Assembly: GCF_000938305.1 (NCBI RefSeq)
Contig: NZ_JYMT01000033.1
Span: 56,753-120,752, forward strand
Source of the DNA: Bradyrhizobium sp. LTSP885
GTDB taxonomy: Bacteria > Pseudomonadota > Alphaproteobacteria > Rhizobiales > Xanthobacteraceae
Direction: 5' to 3'
DNA: 64,000 bases
The position numbers and the translations under genes are program-made. Below the pieces are notes generated by a model that was given only the letters and a program-made list of their open reading frames with translations, was not told where the DNA came from and made no database searches. Below, in pieces: positions 38,266 through 46,780 of the stretch. How positions within the stretch are numbered: position 1 is the stretch's first letter; each line of letters begins with the position of its first letter.

Positions 38266-38922
38266 TCAGCCAAACGAGCTGTGGATATGGTCGAACACCG
38301 CGCGCGGCGAGGCGCAGAGGTGGCTCGCGCCGGCCTCGATCAGCTCCGCAGCAGTGCCATAGCCGTAGGTGACTCCGACCGCGCGGATGCGGTTCTTTTT
38401 CGCACCGATCACGTCGTGGCTGCGGTCGCCAATCATCAGTGCCCGCGCGGGATCGACGCCGGTCTGCTCGAGCGCATAGGCGAGCAAGTCAGCCTTGTTG
38501 ACACGGGTGCCGTCGAGCTCGGACCCGAACACATGGTCGAAATAGCCGGATAGCCCGAAATGCGCGACGATCCGCGTCGCGAACACATGCGGCTTGGAGG
38601 TCGCCACGAACATCCGGCGCGGTGCCCGCCGCAGCTGCGCCAGCACCTGTTCGATATCGGGATAGACGGCGTTCTCGAACAGCCCGACATCGCCGAACCG
38701 CTCGCGGTAGAACTCGACCGCGCGGTCGGCGAGCTCTTCGCCGCCGAGCAACATCGCAAAGCTCGCCCGCAGCGGCGGTCCGATGCACCAGGTCAGTTCG
38801 TCCTGTGAGGGCGCCGGGCGGTCGAGCTTCCGCAGCGCATACTGGATCGAGCCGGTGATCCCCAGCTTCGGGTCCGTCAGCGTGCCGTCGAGGTCGAAGA
38901 AGATCGCAGGTTCAGTTGGCAT
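38266..38922 (-). CDS. HAD-family hydrolase (Gph-like)
   Basis: A 218-residue haloacid dehalogenase hydrolase. Motif I is FFDLDGTLTDP (nucleophile D10, acid D12), motif II is VATSKPH, and motif IV is LMIGDRSHDVIGA. The cap sits between motifs I and II, as in phosphoglycolate phosphatase and similar 5'-nucleotidases. It probably removes a phosphate from a small metabolite. The start at 38922 overlaps the stop of the TIGR02301 gene by eleven bases. Confidence 0.88.
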   Translation of the reverse strand: MPTEPAIFFDLDGTLTDPKLGITGSIQYALRKLDRPAPSQDELTWCIGPPLRASFAMLLGGEELADRAVEFYRERFGDVGLFENAVYPDIEQVLAQLRRAPRRMFVATSKPHVFATRIVAHFGLSGYFDHVFGSELDGTRVNKADLLAYALEQTGVDPARALMIGDRSHDVIGAKKNRIRAVGVTYGYGTAAELIEAGASHLCASPRAVFDHIHSSFG

Positions 38923-39289
38923 AGCGGGCCGTCAGGTCGCGCGAGATCTTCGAGCCTTCCTCGATGTAGCGGCGGATCGCGACCACGGCCGCCGGCGTGC
39001 AGGTGCGGTAGGTCTGCTGGAAGCCGTTGTAGCCGCGGTTGAAGCCGGCGATCATGCGGGCGCGGCGGTCACCGGAGGGGGTTTCGGCGTCGATCAGCGC
39101 CTGCATCTCGTTGCGCCATTTGGCGCCTTCGTTGGACCCGCAGATACCGCGCAGATAGTGCAGGGTGCCGAGGATCTCGGCCAGCCTTGCCAGGTCGCCA
39201 TCGAACGGCGCAGCCGCGTCCTGCGCCCGCGCGGGGGGCAGAAGGCATGCCGACATCACGATCAAAACGGCGAGAAATGCTTTGGACAT
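38912..39289 (-). CDS. TIGR02301 family exported protein
   Basis: ATG 39289 gives MSKAFLAVLIVMSACLLPPARAQ, a cleavable signal peptide, and a 125-residue product. The mature part LARLAEILGTLHYLRGICGSNEGAKWRNEMQALID and FNRGYNGFQQTYRTCTPAA carries the two cysteines and the pattern of the TIGR02301 family, known from rhizobia and of unknown function. It overlaps the HAD gene, which follows it on the transcript. Confidence 0.88.
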   Translation of the reverse strand: MSKAFLAVLIVMSACLLPPARAQDAAAPFDGDLARLAEILGTLHYLRGICGSNEGAKWRNEMQALIDAETPSGDRRARMIAGFNRGYNGFQQTYRTCTPAAVVAIRRYIEEGSKISRDLTARYAN

Positions 39290-39364
39290 CAGGGGTTCCG
39301 GAACGGCCGTGGTATGCCTCCTCAATGCGCCCGAGGCAAGGCGGCTGACCCGGCGAAACCAGCC

Positions 39365-39787
39365 TCAGATCAGCTGCCGGGCGGCCGCCAGTACCTCATG
39401 GAGCCCGCCGGTGACCTTGAGGTCGCCGATCGCCTCCGGCGCCAGCCATTTGAAATCGTCATGCTCGTCGTTCAGCGCGACCTCCCGGGACGCCCAGCGC
39501 GCCGCGAACGACATGATCATGTAGTGTCCGGCCCCTGGGCCCGTCGGCAGCACCTCGCGCCAGCCGGCCAGCCCCAGAATATCGATCCGGAGTCCCGTCT
39601 CCTCATCGACCTCGCGATGCAGGGCGGTGTGCAGGGATTCGCCGAATTCGACCCGGCCGCCGGGCAGCGAATAGAAGCCCTTGCCGGGCGAGCGGGCGCG
39701 GCGCACCAGCAGCACCTTGCCGTCGCGGAAGATCACGCCGGAGACGGCGAGCTGCGGACGGGTGGACGGGTCATGAGTGGTCGTCAC
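39365..39787 (-). CDS. Nudix hydrolase
   Basis: A 140-residue Nudix enzyme. The box is complete: GGRVEFGESLHTALHREVDEETGL with G44, E50, R58, E59, E62 and E63. The family removes nucleoside diphosphates linked to another group; this compact MutT-like form could act on oxidised or unusual nucleotides. It overlaps the preceding hypothetical gene by four bases. Confidence 0.88.
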   Translation of the reverse strand: MTTTHDPSTRPQLAVSGVIFRDGKVLLVRRARSPGKGFYSLPGGRVEFGESLHTALHREVDEETGLRIDILGLAGWREVLPTGPGAGHYMIMSFAARWASREVALNDEHDDFKWLAPEAIGDLKVTGGLHEVLAAARQLI

Positions 39788-40284
39788 GCGCCAGCCATGA
39801 TGCTGTCGACATCAGCCTCGGCGGCGCCGTTGATCACGCCGGCGGTCAGCATCACCAGCGGCTTGACCCAGTCGATGGCCTGTTCGGCGAGCGCCACCCG
39901 GCTCCTGTCCTGCTGCACATGGCGCATCGCCGATCCGACCTCGGTCAGGATCCGGGTCATGTTGTCGGTGAGATGGTCGAACTCGGTGCGGATTTTCGCA
40001 TCCGCCATCTCATAGGCCTCGATCGCCAGATCGCGCGCCCGGAAATTGGAGGCGGTGAAATGCTCCGCATAGGACAGCGGGCTCCATTCCAGGAAATCGC
40101 TGGCGCATTCCGGCATGTCCGGAACCATCTCCAGCAGCATGATGGCTTCGTTGAAGTGATTGAGGTAGTCGGTGGCAAGCCCGGTGCGGGGATTGATGTT
40201 GCCGGCGCGCAACTGCGCGGCCCGCGCCTCGTCGGGGTACGTCGGTCGCGGGGACGAGCCCGCTATGGCGGCCGTTGAGGTCAT
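39784..40284 (-). CDS. Conserved-looking hypothetical protein, 166 residues
   Basis: Not recognised. A helical protein without membrane segments: TDYLNHFNEAIMLLEMVPDMP, SYAEHFTASNFRARDLAIEAYEMAD and LTDNMTRILTEVGSAMRHVQQ look like long amphipathic helices. It overlaps the following Nudix gene by four bases, so both come from one transcript. A role next to Nudix is not clear from sequence. Confidence 0.65.
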   Translation of the reverse strand: MTSTAAIAGSSPRPTYPDEARAAQLRAGNINPRTGLATDYLNHFNEAIMLLEMVPDMPECASDFLEWSPLSYAEHFTASNFRARDLAIEAYEMADAKIRTEFDHLTDNMTRILTEVGSAMRHVQQDRSRVALAEQAIDWVKPLVMLTAGVINGAAEADVDSIMAGA

Positions 40285-40346
40285 CTGTCGCAGTTTTTAA
40301 CGTTCCGGGTTAAAGCGGAATAAACGGGTACCATTCTGGACGGGAT

Positions 40347-41105
40347 ATGTGCGGACGCTTTGTGATCACCTCGCCGCCGGCGGCGCTGCGGCAGATGTTC
40401 GGCTACATCGAGCAGCCTAATTTTCCGCCACGACATAATGTTGCGCCGACCCAACCGATCCCGGTGGTGATCCTGGAGAATGGCGGCCGGCATTTTCAAT
40501 TGATGCGCTGGGGCCTGATCCCATCCTGGGTCAAGGACCCCCGGGGCTTCTCGCTGCTGATCAACGCCCGCTCCGAGACGGTGCGGGAGAAGCCCGCATT
40601 CAAGAATGCGATCAAGCGGCGCCGCGCGCTGATTCCGGCCGACGGCTATTATGAATGGCAGGATGCCGGCGGCCGCAAGCGCCCGTTCTTCATCCACCGC
40701 CGCGACGGCCACCCGACAGCCTTTGCAGCGCTCACCGAAACCTGGATGGGACCAAACGGCGAGGAGCAGGACACGGTCGCGATCGTCACCGCGCCGGCGA
40801 GTCCCGATCTTGCGCGGCTGCATCACCGCGTCCCCGTCACGATCGCCCCCGACGCGTTCGAGCGTTGGCTCGACTGCCGCGCCAATGACGTCGACGACGT
40901 CATGCCGATGCTGAAGGGCCCCGAGGTCGGCGAGTTCGCCTGGCACCAGGTGACGACGCGGGTGAACCAGTTCGCCAATGACGATCCGCAATTGCTGCTG
41001 CCGATGACCGCCGAGGAGATCGCCGCCGAAGAGGCGCCGCCGCCGAAGAAGGCGCCGCGCAAGACGGGAGCCGACGAGGACGACGGGCAGGGGTCGTTGT
41101 TCTAG
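40347..41105 (+). CDS. yedK: SOS response-associated peptidase (HMCES/YedK family)
   Basis: Binds abasic sites in single-stranded DNA by a covalent bond from its N-terminal cysteine, protecting replication forks. The sequence begins MCGRFVITSPPAAL, so C2 would be exposed after Met removal. N73 in INARSET, E103 in YYEWQ and H159 in RLHHRVPV match the active site; the family usually has HDR where this has HHR. Length 252. It stands alone and no LexA box was sought. Confidence 0.93.
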   Translation: MCGRFVITSPPAALRQMFGYIEQPNFPPRHNVAPTQPIPVVILENGGRHFQLMRWGLIPSWVKDPRGFSLLINARSETVREKPAFKNAIKRRRALIPADGYYEWQDAGGRKRPFFIHRRDGHPTAFAALTETWMGPNGEEQDTVAIVTAPASPDLARLHHRVPVTIAPDAFERWLDCRANDVDDVMPMLKGPEVGEFAWHQVTTRVNQFANDDPQLLLPMTAEEIAAEEAPPPKKAPRKTGADEDDGQGSLF

Positions 41106-41122
41106 GAAAAATCCATCCTTCG

Positions 41123-41243
41123 TCGTCCCGGGCTTGACCCGGGACCCATAACCACAGCTGCATGTTGTGCGCGATGCTGTGGCCCCAGCGTGCTCCAATA
41201 ACTTCTCCCTGTGGTTATGGGTCCCGGCCTTCGCCGGGACGAC
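41123..41243. repeat. Dispersed repeat (GTCGTCCCGGGCTTGACCCGGGACCCATAACC family), copy 2
   Basis: Shares both ends with the copy at 11068-11190: GTCGTCCCGGGCTTGACCC, CCATAACCACA and, on the right, TGTGGTTATGGGTCCC with GGGACGAC. The central 50 bases differ in length and sequence. Confidence 0.85.
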
Positions 41244-41263
41244 GGCGGAGTTTGCGTAGGCGT

Positions 41264-41845
41264 TCATCGAAACAAATGCAGCGCTGCGTATTGCAGCAGC
41301 ATGATGGTCTTGGCATCGACGATGCGGCCGTCTGATATCATGGCGAGCGCCTCGTCGATTGCAAGCTCCAGCACCTCGATGTCCTCGCCTTCGTCGGCAA
41401 GGCCGCCGCCGGCGCCGATGCGCATCGTGGCGTCGTATTCGGCGACGAAGAAGTGCAGCTTCTCGGTCACCGCACCGGGGGTCATGAAGGCCTCGAACAC
41501 CTTCCGCACATGGTCGAGCCGATAGCCGATCTCTTCTTCCGCTTCGGCACGAATCCGCTGCTCCGGTGCGGCGTCGTCGAGCATGCCGGCGGCCGCCTCG
41601 ATCAGCAGATCGTCATAGCCATTGGCGAAAGCGGGGTAGCGGAACTGCCGCACCAGCACGATGGTGCGGGTCTTTAGATTATAGGGCAGCAGCACCGCAC
41701 CGTTGCCGCGGTCGTAGGTCTCGCGGATCTGCGTCTGCCATTCGCCATTGGCGCGGCGATAGTCGAAGGTGGTGCTGGTGAGCAAGTAGCGCGCCTTGGA
41801 GAGGACGCGGACGTCCTTGACGCGGACGCGGTCGGAAATGCTCAT
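41264..41845 (-). CDS. nudK: GDP-mannose pyrophosphatase-like Nudix hydrolase
   Basis: A 193-residue NudK-like protein that would split GDP-mannose or similar sugar nucleotides. VLVRQFRYPAFANGYDDLLIEAAAGMLDD precedes a Nudix box ending EAEEEIGYRLDH, then MTPGAVTEKLHFFVAEYD, both typical of the ADP-sugar/GDP-mannose branch. In the box the first glutamate (G+6) is alanine here, while the metal-binding EEE is kept. Last gene of the run tsaC-FAD oxidoreductase-GNAT-nudK. Confidence 0.88.
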   Translation of the reverse strand: MSISDRVRVKDVRVLSKARYLLTSTTFDYRRANGEWQTQIRETYDRGNGAVLLPYNLKTRTIVLVRQFRYPAFANGYDDLLIEAAAGMLDDAAPEQRIRAEAEEEIGYRLDHVRKVFEAFMTPGAVTEKLHFFVAEYDATMRIGAGGGLADEGEDIEVLELAIDEALAMISDGRIVDAKTIMLLQYAALHLFR

Positions 41846-41865
41846 GCGTGGACCCTAATTTTCAC

Positions 41866-42330
41866 TCACGGCGTCGGCGCACGGCCGTCGAGCCACTTGC
41901 TGAGCATCACGGAGGTCGATTCCTCGTAGCCGAGCGATTGATAAAAGCCGCTCGCCTTGGCGTTCTCGCGCCGGACCAGCAATTGCAGCTTCGGCACGCC
42001 GGCCGCGCGCAGCCAGTCTTCCACCGACACCATCATCGTGCGGCCAAGGCCCTTGCCCTGATGAGCGGGATCGACCGCGACGTAATAGACCCAGCCGCGA
42101 TGGCCGTCGTGGCCGACCATCGCAGTTGCGACGATTACGCCAGCGTCGCGGCCGACCAGTAGCGCCGAATTCGGTCCGCGCCGTGCCAGCGCGATGTCGG
42201 CGGAGGGATCGTTCCACGGCCGGGTCAGGCCGCAAGCCTGCCAGAGTGCGACGACATCGGCGACGTCGCTGTCGGCAATCGGAGCAATGGAGAGGGCGGC
42301 AGTCGGCATTGTCGTCGAGGGCGCGTTCAC
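41866..42330 (-). CDS. GNAT family acetyltransferase, YpeA-like
   Basis: A 154-residue acetyltransferase. Acetyl-CoA loop VAVDPAHQGKGLGRTMMVSVEDWL is the V-x-x-xxRxxGxG type (with Q-G-K-G-L-G), and VALWQACGLTRPWNDPSADI near the N-terminus is characteristic of YpeA. Acceptor unknown. It overlaps the upstream FAD-linked oxidoreductase by four bases. Confidence 0.88.
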   Translation of the reverse strand: MNAPSTTMPTAALSIAPIADSDVADVVALWQACGLTRPWNDPSADIALARRGPNSALLVGRDAGVIVATAMVGHDGHRGWVYYVAVDPAHQGKGLGRTMMVSVEDWLRAAGVPKLQLLVRRENAKASGFYQSLGYEESTSVMLSKWLDGRAPTP

Positions 42331-43754
42331 AGTACTTTTCCCGGGTTCATGATCCCCAATGGATCGAGCATCGCCTTGATCGAGCGCATCAACTCGATCG
42401 CGACCTTGTCTTTCACGTCGGGCAACTCGTCGCGCTTCAGCACGCCGATGCCGTGCTCGGCCGAGATCGAGCCGCCCATGCGCAGCACGATCGCGAACAC
42501 GACGGCATTGACGTCGTGCCAGCGCGCCAGGAAATCCGCGGCATTGCCGCCGATCGGCTGAGAGACATTGTAGTGGATGTTGCCGTCGCCGAGATGACCG
42601 AACGGCACCGGCCGCGAGCCCGGGACCAGCTTCACCACGGCGGCATTCGCCTCCTCGATGAAGGCGGGGACGGCGGCCACCGGTACCGAAATGTCGTGCT
42701 TGATCGAGCCGCCCTCCGGCTTCTGCGCCGCCGACATCTCGTCGCGCAGCTTCCAGAACGCCTGGCGCTGGCTCAAATTCGCCGCGATCACGGCGTCGTC
42801 GACGATGCCGTCCTCCATGCCCTTGGTGAGGATCGCCTCCAGCGTGTCGCGGGCATCCTCGCGCGACGACGACAACTCCATCAGCACATACCAGGGGTAC
42901 TTGGTCGTCAGGGGATCGCGGATGTCGATGCCGTGGCGGATCGAGAAATCGACCGCGATGTCTGCCAGCAGCTCGAAGCTGGTCAGGCTGCCGGCGGCCT
43001 CGTTGCGCGAGATCGACAGCAGCTTCAGGGCGGCCGCCGGCGATTGCAGGCCGACATAGGCAGTCTCGACCGCGCGCGGCCTCGGAAACAGTTTCAGCGT
43101 CGCCGCCGTGATGATGCCGAGCGTGCCCTCGGCGCCGATGAAGAGGTTGCGCAAATCGTAGCCGGTGTTGTCCTTCTTCAGCTTCGACAGCGCGTTCAGC
43201 ACCCGCCCGTCGGCCAGCACGACCTCGAGCCCGAGCGCCATCTCACGCGCCACGCCATAGGCCAGCGCTGCGGTGCCGCCGGCATTGGTCGAGAGATTGC
43301 CGCCGATGGTGCAGCTTCCTTCCGCGCCGAGCGACAGCGGGAACAGCCGGTCGACATCGGCGGCGCGCTGCTGCGCCACCTGCAGCACCACGCCGGCCTC
43401 GCAGGTCATGGTGTTGGAATCGGCATCGACGTCACGGATCTTGTCCATGCGCCGCAGCGACACCACCACTTCGCCATTATGCGGCGTCTGGCCGCCGACC
43501 AGGCCGGTGTTGCCACCCTGCGGCACCAGCGCGATCCGGTGCTCGGTCGCGAGCTTGCAGATCGCGGCGACTTCCGCGGTCGAGCCCGGGCGCAGCACCA
43601 GCGGCGAGCGGCCGTGAAACAGGTCGCGCTCCTCGGTGACGTAGGGCGCGATGTCGGCGGCATCGGTGACCGCATGTTTTTCGCCGACGATGGCGCGGAA
43701 TCTCTGGATCAATTCGGGCGGAAGCGGCGGCACGGCAGGCTGGACGATATTCAT
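42327..43754 (-). CDS. FAD-linked oxidase, GlcD / D-2-hydroxyacid dehydrogenase type
   Basis: A 475-residue flavoenzyme oxidising D-2-hydroxy acids such as glycolate, D-lactate or D-2-hydroxyglutarate. The PP-loop HRIALVPQGGNTGLVGGQTP and CTIGGNLSTNAGGTAALAYG bind FAD; at the C-terminus FGHLGDGNIHYNV and SISAEHGIGVLKRDEL supply the metal/substrate histidines. It is the second gene after tsaC (67 bp) and overlaps the GNAT gene. The exact substrate cannot be read. Confidence 0.9.
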   Translation of the reverse strand: MNIVQPAVPPLPPELIQRFRAIVGEKHAVTDAADIAPYVTEERDLFHGRSPLVLRPGSTAEVAAICKLATEHRIALVPQGGNTGLVGGQTPHNGEVVVSLRRMDKIRDVDADSNTMTCEAGVVLQVAQQRAADVDRLFPLSLGAEGSCTIGGNLSTNAGGTAALAYGVAREMALGLEVVLADGRVLNALSKLKKDNTGYDLRNLFIGAEGTLGIITAATLKLFPRPRAVETAYVGLQSPAAALKLLSISRNEAAGSLTSFELLADIAVDFSIRHGIDIRDPLTTKYPWYVLMELSSSREDARDTLEAILTKGMEDGIVDDAVIAANLSQRQAFWKLRDEMSAAQKPEGGSIKHDISVPVAAVPAFIEEANAAVVKLVPGSRPVPFGHLGDGNIHYNVSQPIGGNAADFLARWHDVNAVVFAIVLRMGGSISAEHGIGVLKRDELPDVKDKVAIELMRSIKAMLDPLGIMNPGKVL

Positions 43755-43821
43755 TGTTCTTGGTCTTTCACTCCCGGTCTGGTCTTGATCGTTTCGAAAA
43801 ACCGGCTCTCACGTGTTCGGA

Positions 43822-44814
43822 TCATGCGCGTCCGACGGCTGCGCGGCGCAGCCGGTCATTGATGGCTTCGCCCAGCCCGTCGTCCGGAATGGGCATGACG
43901 GCAATGGCATCCGCGTTTTTTGTGTCGAGCGTGCGAAGATAGCCGAACAGATTGGCGGCGGCCTCGGCGAGATCGCCACGCGGGGACAGATTCATCACGG
44001 CGGAGGCGCATTCGGCCCGCGCCACCTTGGCTGGCCCGAACGCAAGCAGGGCCTCGCCGACATGGACATCGCCGGCATTGAGCCGGACGGGTGTGCGTGG
44101 CGCGTAATGCGACGTGAGCATGCCGGGGGCGAGCGGCTGGCCGCTGTCGCTCTCCGCGTCCGCTGGCCAGGACAGCAGCGGATGGCCGAGCACTTGCTCG
44201 ATATCGGCGCGCGGCAGCCCGCCGGGCCGCAGCAGCACCGGATCGGAGAAGCAGCCGACGATAGTGGATTCGACGCCGACATCGACCGCGCCGCCGTCGA
44301 CGATCAGGTCGATGCGGCCGGCGAGGTCACCATGGACATGCTCGGCCGTGGTCGGCGAGACGTGGCCGGAGAGATTGGCCGATGGCGCGACCACGGCGCC
44401 GCCGAAGGCCTTGATGATGTCGCGCGCCACCTTGTGGGCGGGGACCCGAATCGCGACGGTATCGAGGCCGGCCGTGGCCAGCTCCGCCACCGGACAGGAC
44501 AGGGCCTTGGGCAGCACCAGGGTGAGCGGACCGGGCCAGAAGGCCGTCGCGAGCCGCAGGGCCTGGCCGTCGAACAAGGCAATCCGGCGGGCGGCGGCCA
44601 GATCGGCGACATGGGCGATCAGCGGATTGAAGGCCGGCCGGCCCTTGGCCTGGTAAAGACGGGCGATTGCGGCGGCATTGCCGGCATCGGCGCCGAGGCC
44701 GTAGACCGTCTCGGTCGGGAACGCCACCAGCCCGCCCTCGGCCAAAACGCCGGCGGCGGTGGCCGTAGCGGCGAGGCCGGCGGGCAAAACGAGCGTTTTC
44801 AGGCCTGTTTCCAC
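43822..44814 (-). CDS. tsaC: L-threonylcarbamoyladenylate synthase (Sua5 form)
   Basis: Makes threonylcarbamoyl-AMP for the t6A37 modification of tRNAs reading ANN codons. The YrdC domain has AFPTETVYGLGADAGNA, YQAKGRPAFNPLIAHV and VVAPSANLSGHVSPT. The C-terminal part, beginning near APGMLTSHYAPRTPVRL, is the Sua5 extension, so this is the two-domain 330-residue form. It is transcribed away from the tRNA-Pro gene, 70 bp to its right. Confidence 0.94.
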   Translation of the reverse strand: METGLKTLVLPAGLAATATAAGVLAEGGLVAFPTETVYGLGADAGNAAAIARLYQAKGRPAFNPLIAHVADLAAARRIALFDGQALRLATAFWPGPLTLVLPKALSCPVAELATAGLDTVAIRVPAHKVARDIIKAFGGAVVAPSANLSGHVSPTTAEHVHGDLAGRIDLIVDGGAVDVGVESTIVGCFSDPVLLRPGGLPRADIEQVLGHPLLSWPADAESDSGQPLAPGMLTSHYAPRTPVRLNAGDVHVGEALLAFGPAKVARAECASAVMNLSPRGDLAEAAANLFGYLRTLDTKNADAIAVMPIPDDGLGEAINDRLRRAAVGRA

Positions 44815-44883
44815 TGTGACTTAAATCCTCAATACGGTGCCTTGCGGTCCCCGAAACCCGACGCTATAAGCCGGCCTCTTAGT

Positions 44884-44960
44884 CGGAGTGTGGCTCAGCC
44901 CGGTAGAGCACTGCGTTCGGGACGCAGGGGTCGCAGGTTCGAATCCTGCCACTCCGACCA
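44884..44960 (+). tRNA. tRNA-Pro (anticodon CGG)
   Basis: 77 bases, CGGAGTG acceptor stem pairing with CACTCCG, discriminator A and encoded CCA. The anticodon stem TGCGT/ACGCA encloses TTCGGGA, giving anticodon CGG for the CCG codon. The T-arm GCAGGTTCGAATCCTGC is perfect. The CGG start is usual for bacterial tRNA-Pro. It lies at the junction between the backbone and the integrase-bearing island. Confidence 0.97.
44937..44960 (+). other. Likely attachment core of the island in the tRNA-Pro 3' end
   Basis: Tyrosine-integrase islands commonly cross over in the T-arm and 3' end of a tRNA gene. The tRNA here is intact and the integrase faces it 1.8 kb away. I looked for a second copy of GTTCGAATCCTGCCACTCCG in the rest of the window and saw none, so the other end must lie beyond position 64000, or the core is different. 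Inference from context. Confidence 0.45.
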
Positions 44961-44993
44961 TCTTTTCAATATCTTATAATTTCGCCTCTGACG

Positions 44994-45017
44994 ATGCGCA
45001 ACGAAATGCGCAACGAA
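44994..45017. repeat. Tandem 12-bp repeat just after tRNA-Pro
   Basis: ATGCGCAACGAA occurs twice head to tail, 34 bp after the tRNA. Short direct repeats near an attachment site are typical integrase arm or excisionase sites; this assignment is inference. Confidence 0.55.
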
Positions 45018-45151
45018 ATTGGCGAGTTTCCGGTGTTCTTGACGCTCATCGTTTGCCGACTTACATGCCGATTAGTGCAGCGGGAACGGTTCCGCTGTCG
45101 AATGGATGGGGATTTTGCCCCGCCAGAAATGGGCAAGGAGGCCCAAAAGCT

Positions 45152-45670
45152 ATGGCGCAGCTATTCATCAAAATCGCGATCTTGATGTTCGGGGGACAAT
45201 GGCAGTCATCCCTTGCGAGCGAACTCGGCATCAACGAACGCACCCTTCGGCGCTTTGTGGCTGGAACGTCGCCTATTCCGGTGGGCATCTGGAATGAACT
45301 ACGTCGCCGGCTTTTCAACAAGGGCGTCGAAGTACAGCGCATGCACGAGCGCCTCACGGGGCTTCTCCCGCATACCGGCAAGATCGCACTGTCGCCGATC
45401 GCCAACACGAAGCCGGATGTCGAGCTGGACGGCCTCTACTTCTGGCTTGATCGCCCGGACGGGAAGCGTATCCGCTGCCGCGCGAGCCGCGGAATCTTCG
45501 GCGATCTCGGCGCGGAACGGCCGAATGATGCGCTGCCCATTTTTGAAAAGTGCAGCGACAGCTTTTATCGGGCGGCCAGCACCAAGTTCGAGCTCGGCGA
45601 ATATGACGATCGTATCGGCATTTTCCTTGAGCCGGATGACGTGATCGTGATGCCGAACGATGGCGCCTAG
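45152..45670 (+). CDS. HTH-containing protein, 172 residues
   Basis: AAGGAGG lies ten bases before ATG 45152 (MAQLFIKIAILMFGGQWQSS). Residues 13-50 form a helix-turn-helix, QWQSSLASELGINERTLRRFVAG, of the type seen in phage and plasmid repressors. The rest (DVELDGLYFWLDRPDGKRIRCR onward) is unknown. The stop overlaps the next gene by 11 bases. The pair looks like a regulator or antitoxin with a partner. It is the first gene of the island. Confidence 0.7.
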   Translation: MAQLFIKIAILMFGGQWQSSLASELGINERTLRRFVAGTSPIPVGIWNELRRRLFNKGVEVQRMHERLTGLLPHTGKIALSPIANTKPDVELDGLYFWLDRPDGKRIRCRASRGIFGDLGAERPNDALPIFEKCSDSFYRAASTKFELGEYDDRIGIFLEPDDVIVMPNDGA

Positions 45671-46145
45671 AGCCGGCGCTCTCAAAAAGCGATTTTATGT
45701 GGCCGTGGGGCGATTTGTTCTCACGTGGTCAAGCATGGAGACGGGTCTGGACTTGTTGGCTTTGTCGTCGACAGCGGCGAACAGTTCTGCGCGCCAAAAG
45801 ACCCCGCACCAATTGGGCGAAAAGACAAAGTTCGTTCGACAGCACCTTTTGCCTAGGTTGTCGGGAGAGCATTCGGCCAAGCTCAGATCGATACTTGAGA
45901 GGATCGACCAGCTTAGCGTTCAGCGTCATGACGTAATCCATGGCGCCGGTATTGGCGAAGAAATGAATGGCAAGGCGATGGTAATGACCTTCGCGAGCCT
46001 GCTTCAGCCCAAGGGCAGGCCACGTCGCTTGCCGATGACGGTAACCGCCGATCACCTTGATAAGCTAACAGCAGATATTTTTGATCTTTGGGGTGATTTA
46101 CTCGATTTCGCAGAAATTGCTGCACGCGAGATTCGAAAGAATTAG
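45660..46145 (+). CDS. Hypothetical protein with a HEPN-like RxxxxH motif
   Basis: A 161-residue, mainly helical protein. The segment SILERIDQLSVQRHDVIHGAG holds R89-x4-H94, the RxxxxH pattern of HEPN ribonucleases, inside two long helices as that fold requires. HEPN proteins are RNases common in toxin-antitoxin and abortive infection loci. The N-terminal helix RFYVAVGRFVLTWSSMETGLDLLAL also suits the fold. It overlaps the HTH gene by 11 bases. The HEPN link rests on a short motif and is moderate. Confidence 0.62.
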   Translation: MAPRAGALKKRFYVAVGRFVLTWSSMETGLDLLALSSTAANSSARQKTPHQLGEKTKFVRQHLLPRLSGEHSAKLRSILERIDQLSVQRHDVIHGAGIGEEMNGKAMVMTFASLLQPKGRPRRLPMTVTADHLDKLTADIFDLWGDLLDFAEIAAREIRKN

Positions 46146-46193
46146 CGGCGTCTCTAAGCGCTTCATCCCAGGAAAACACGATGTGGTGGCATG

Positions 46194-46472
46194 TCAATTT
46201 TTCTCGTAGGAGATCCCCTTCTCATCGAGGAATTTTAAGAATGGCTCGTCGACGGAAATAAATCGTACTGGGCTGAAGTCTGAATAAGCTTCGATCCGAC
46301 CCGTTACGATGACCGGCGGACCTTCAACTAAGCTTGATATGGTACCACCGATCTGGCCGGGGATGCGCGGAAGCGATCGCTGCCATAACCGATGCTCTTC
46401 AATGATCTGGCGACGACGCTCGCCAGGAACCTGAATATTCGGCACTTCGAACTCCCGTTCGTTACGTGGCAT
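46194..46472 (-). CDS. Hypothetical protein, 92 residues
   Basis: Not recognised. It starts MPRNEREFEVPNIQVPGERR and has a short helix followed by beta-rich ending GPPVIVTGRIEAYSDFSPVRFIS. Its start overlaps the end of the next upstream gene (46462-46653) by 11 bases, so the two small genes form one unit. It points toward the tRNA, away from the integrase. Confidence 0.55.
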   Translation of the reverse strand: MPRNEREFEVPNIQVPGERRRQIIEEHRLWQRSLPRIPGQIGGTISSLVEGPPVIVTGRIEAYSDFSPVRFISVDEPFLKFLDEKGISYEKN

Positions 46473-46653
46473 CCTCGAGACCGAGCTCGCGTCTCGCCAC
46501 CTTCATCGCATCCATCGATGATCGAACCCAGGGGGCGCTAACTCCATGAATCAAGCGATGGCGGCCGTCGATCGAGTAAGTGACGTTCCATTCGTCCGGC
46601 TTTGCCGACCGGTGCTGCGCGCCGATCTGCACCCCTAAAATCTCAATAGCCAT
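46462..46653 (-). CDS. Hypothetical protein, 63 residues
   Basis: From ATG 46653 (MAIEILGVQIGAQHRSAKPD) with GGAGAAG seven bases upstream; ends MKVARRELGLEDAT. A small alpha/beta protein with no motif I recognise. It overlaps the 92-residue gene by 11 bases. Such pairs in mobile DNA are often toxin-antitoxin-like, but neither sequence supports a claim here. Confidence 0.5.
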   Translation of the reverse strand: MAIEILGVQIGAQHRSAKPDEWNVTYSIDGRHRLIHGVSAPWVRSSMDAMKVARRELGLEDAT

Positions 46654-46780
46654 GACTGTCTTCTCCAATCCCAGTAGAGGTTGGCTCCGATTCGCGGCGG
46701 GTCAATGACGGGAAATGCAATGTGAGGAAATATCGGTGGAAAAAGAGTCTTGGGCTGCCGAGCGGATAGTTCGCTGTTAG

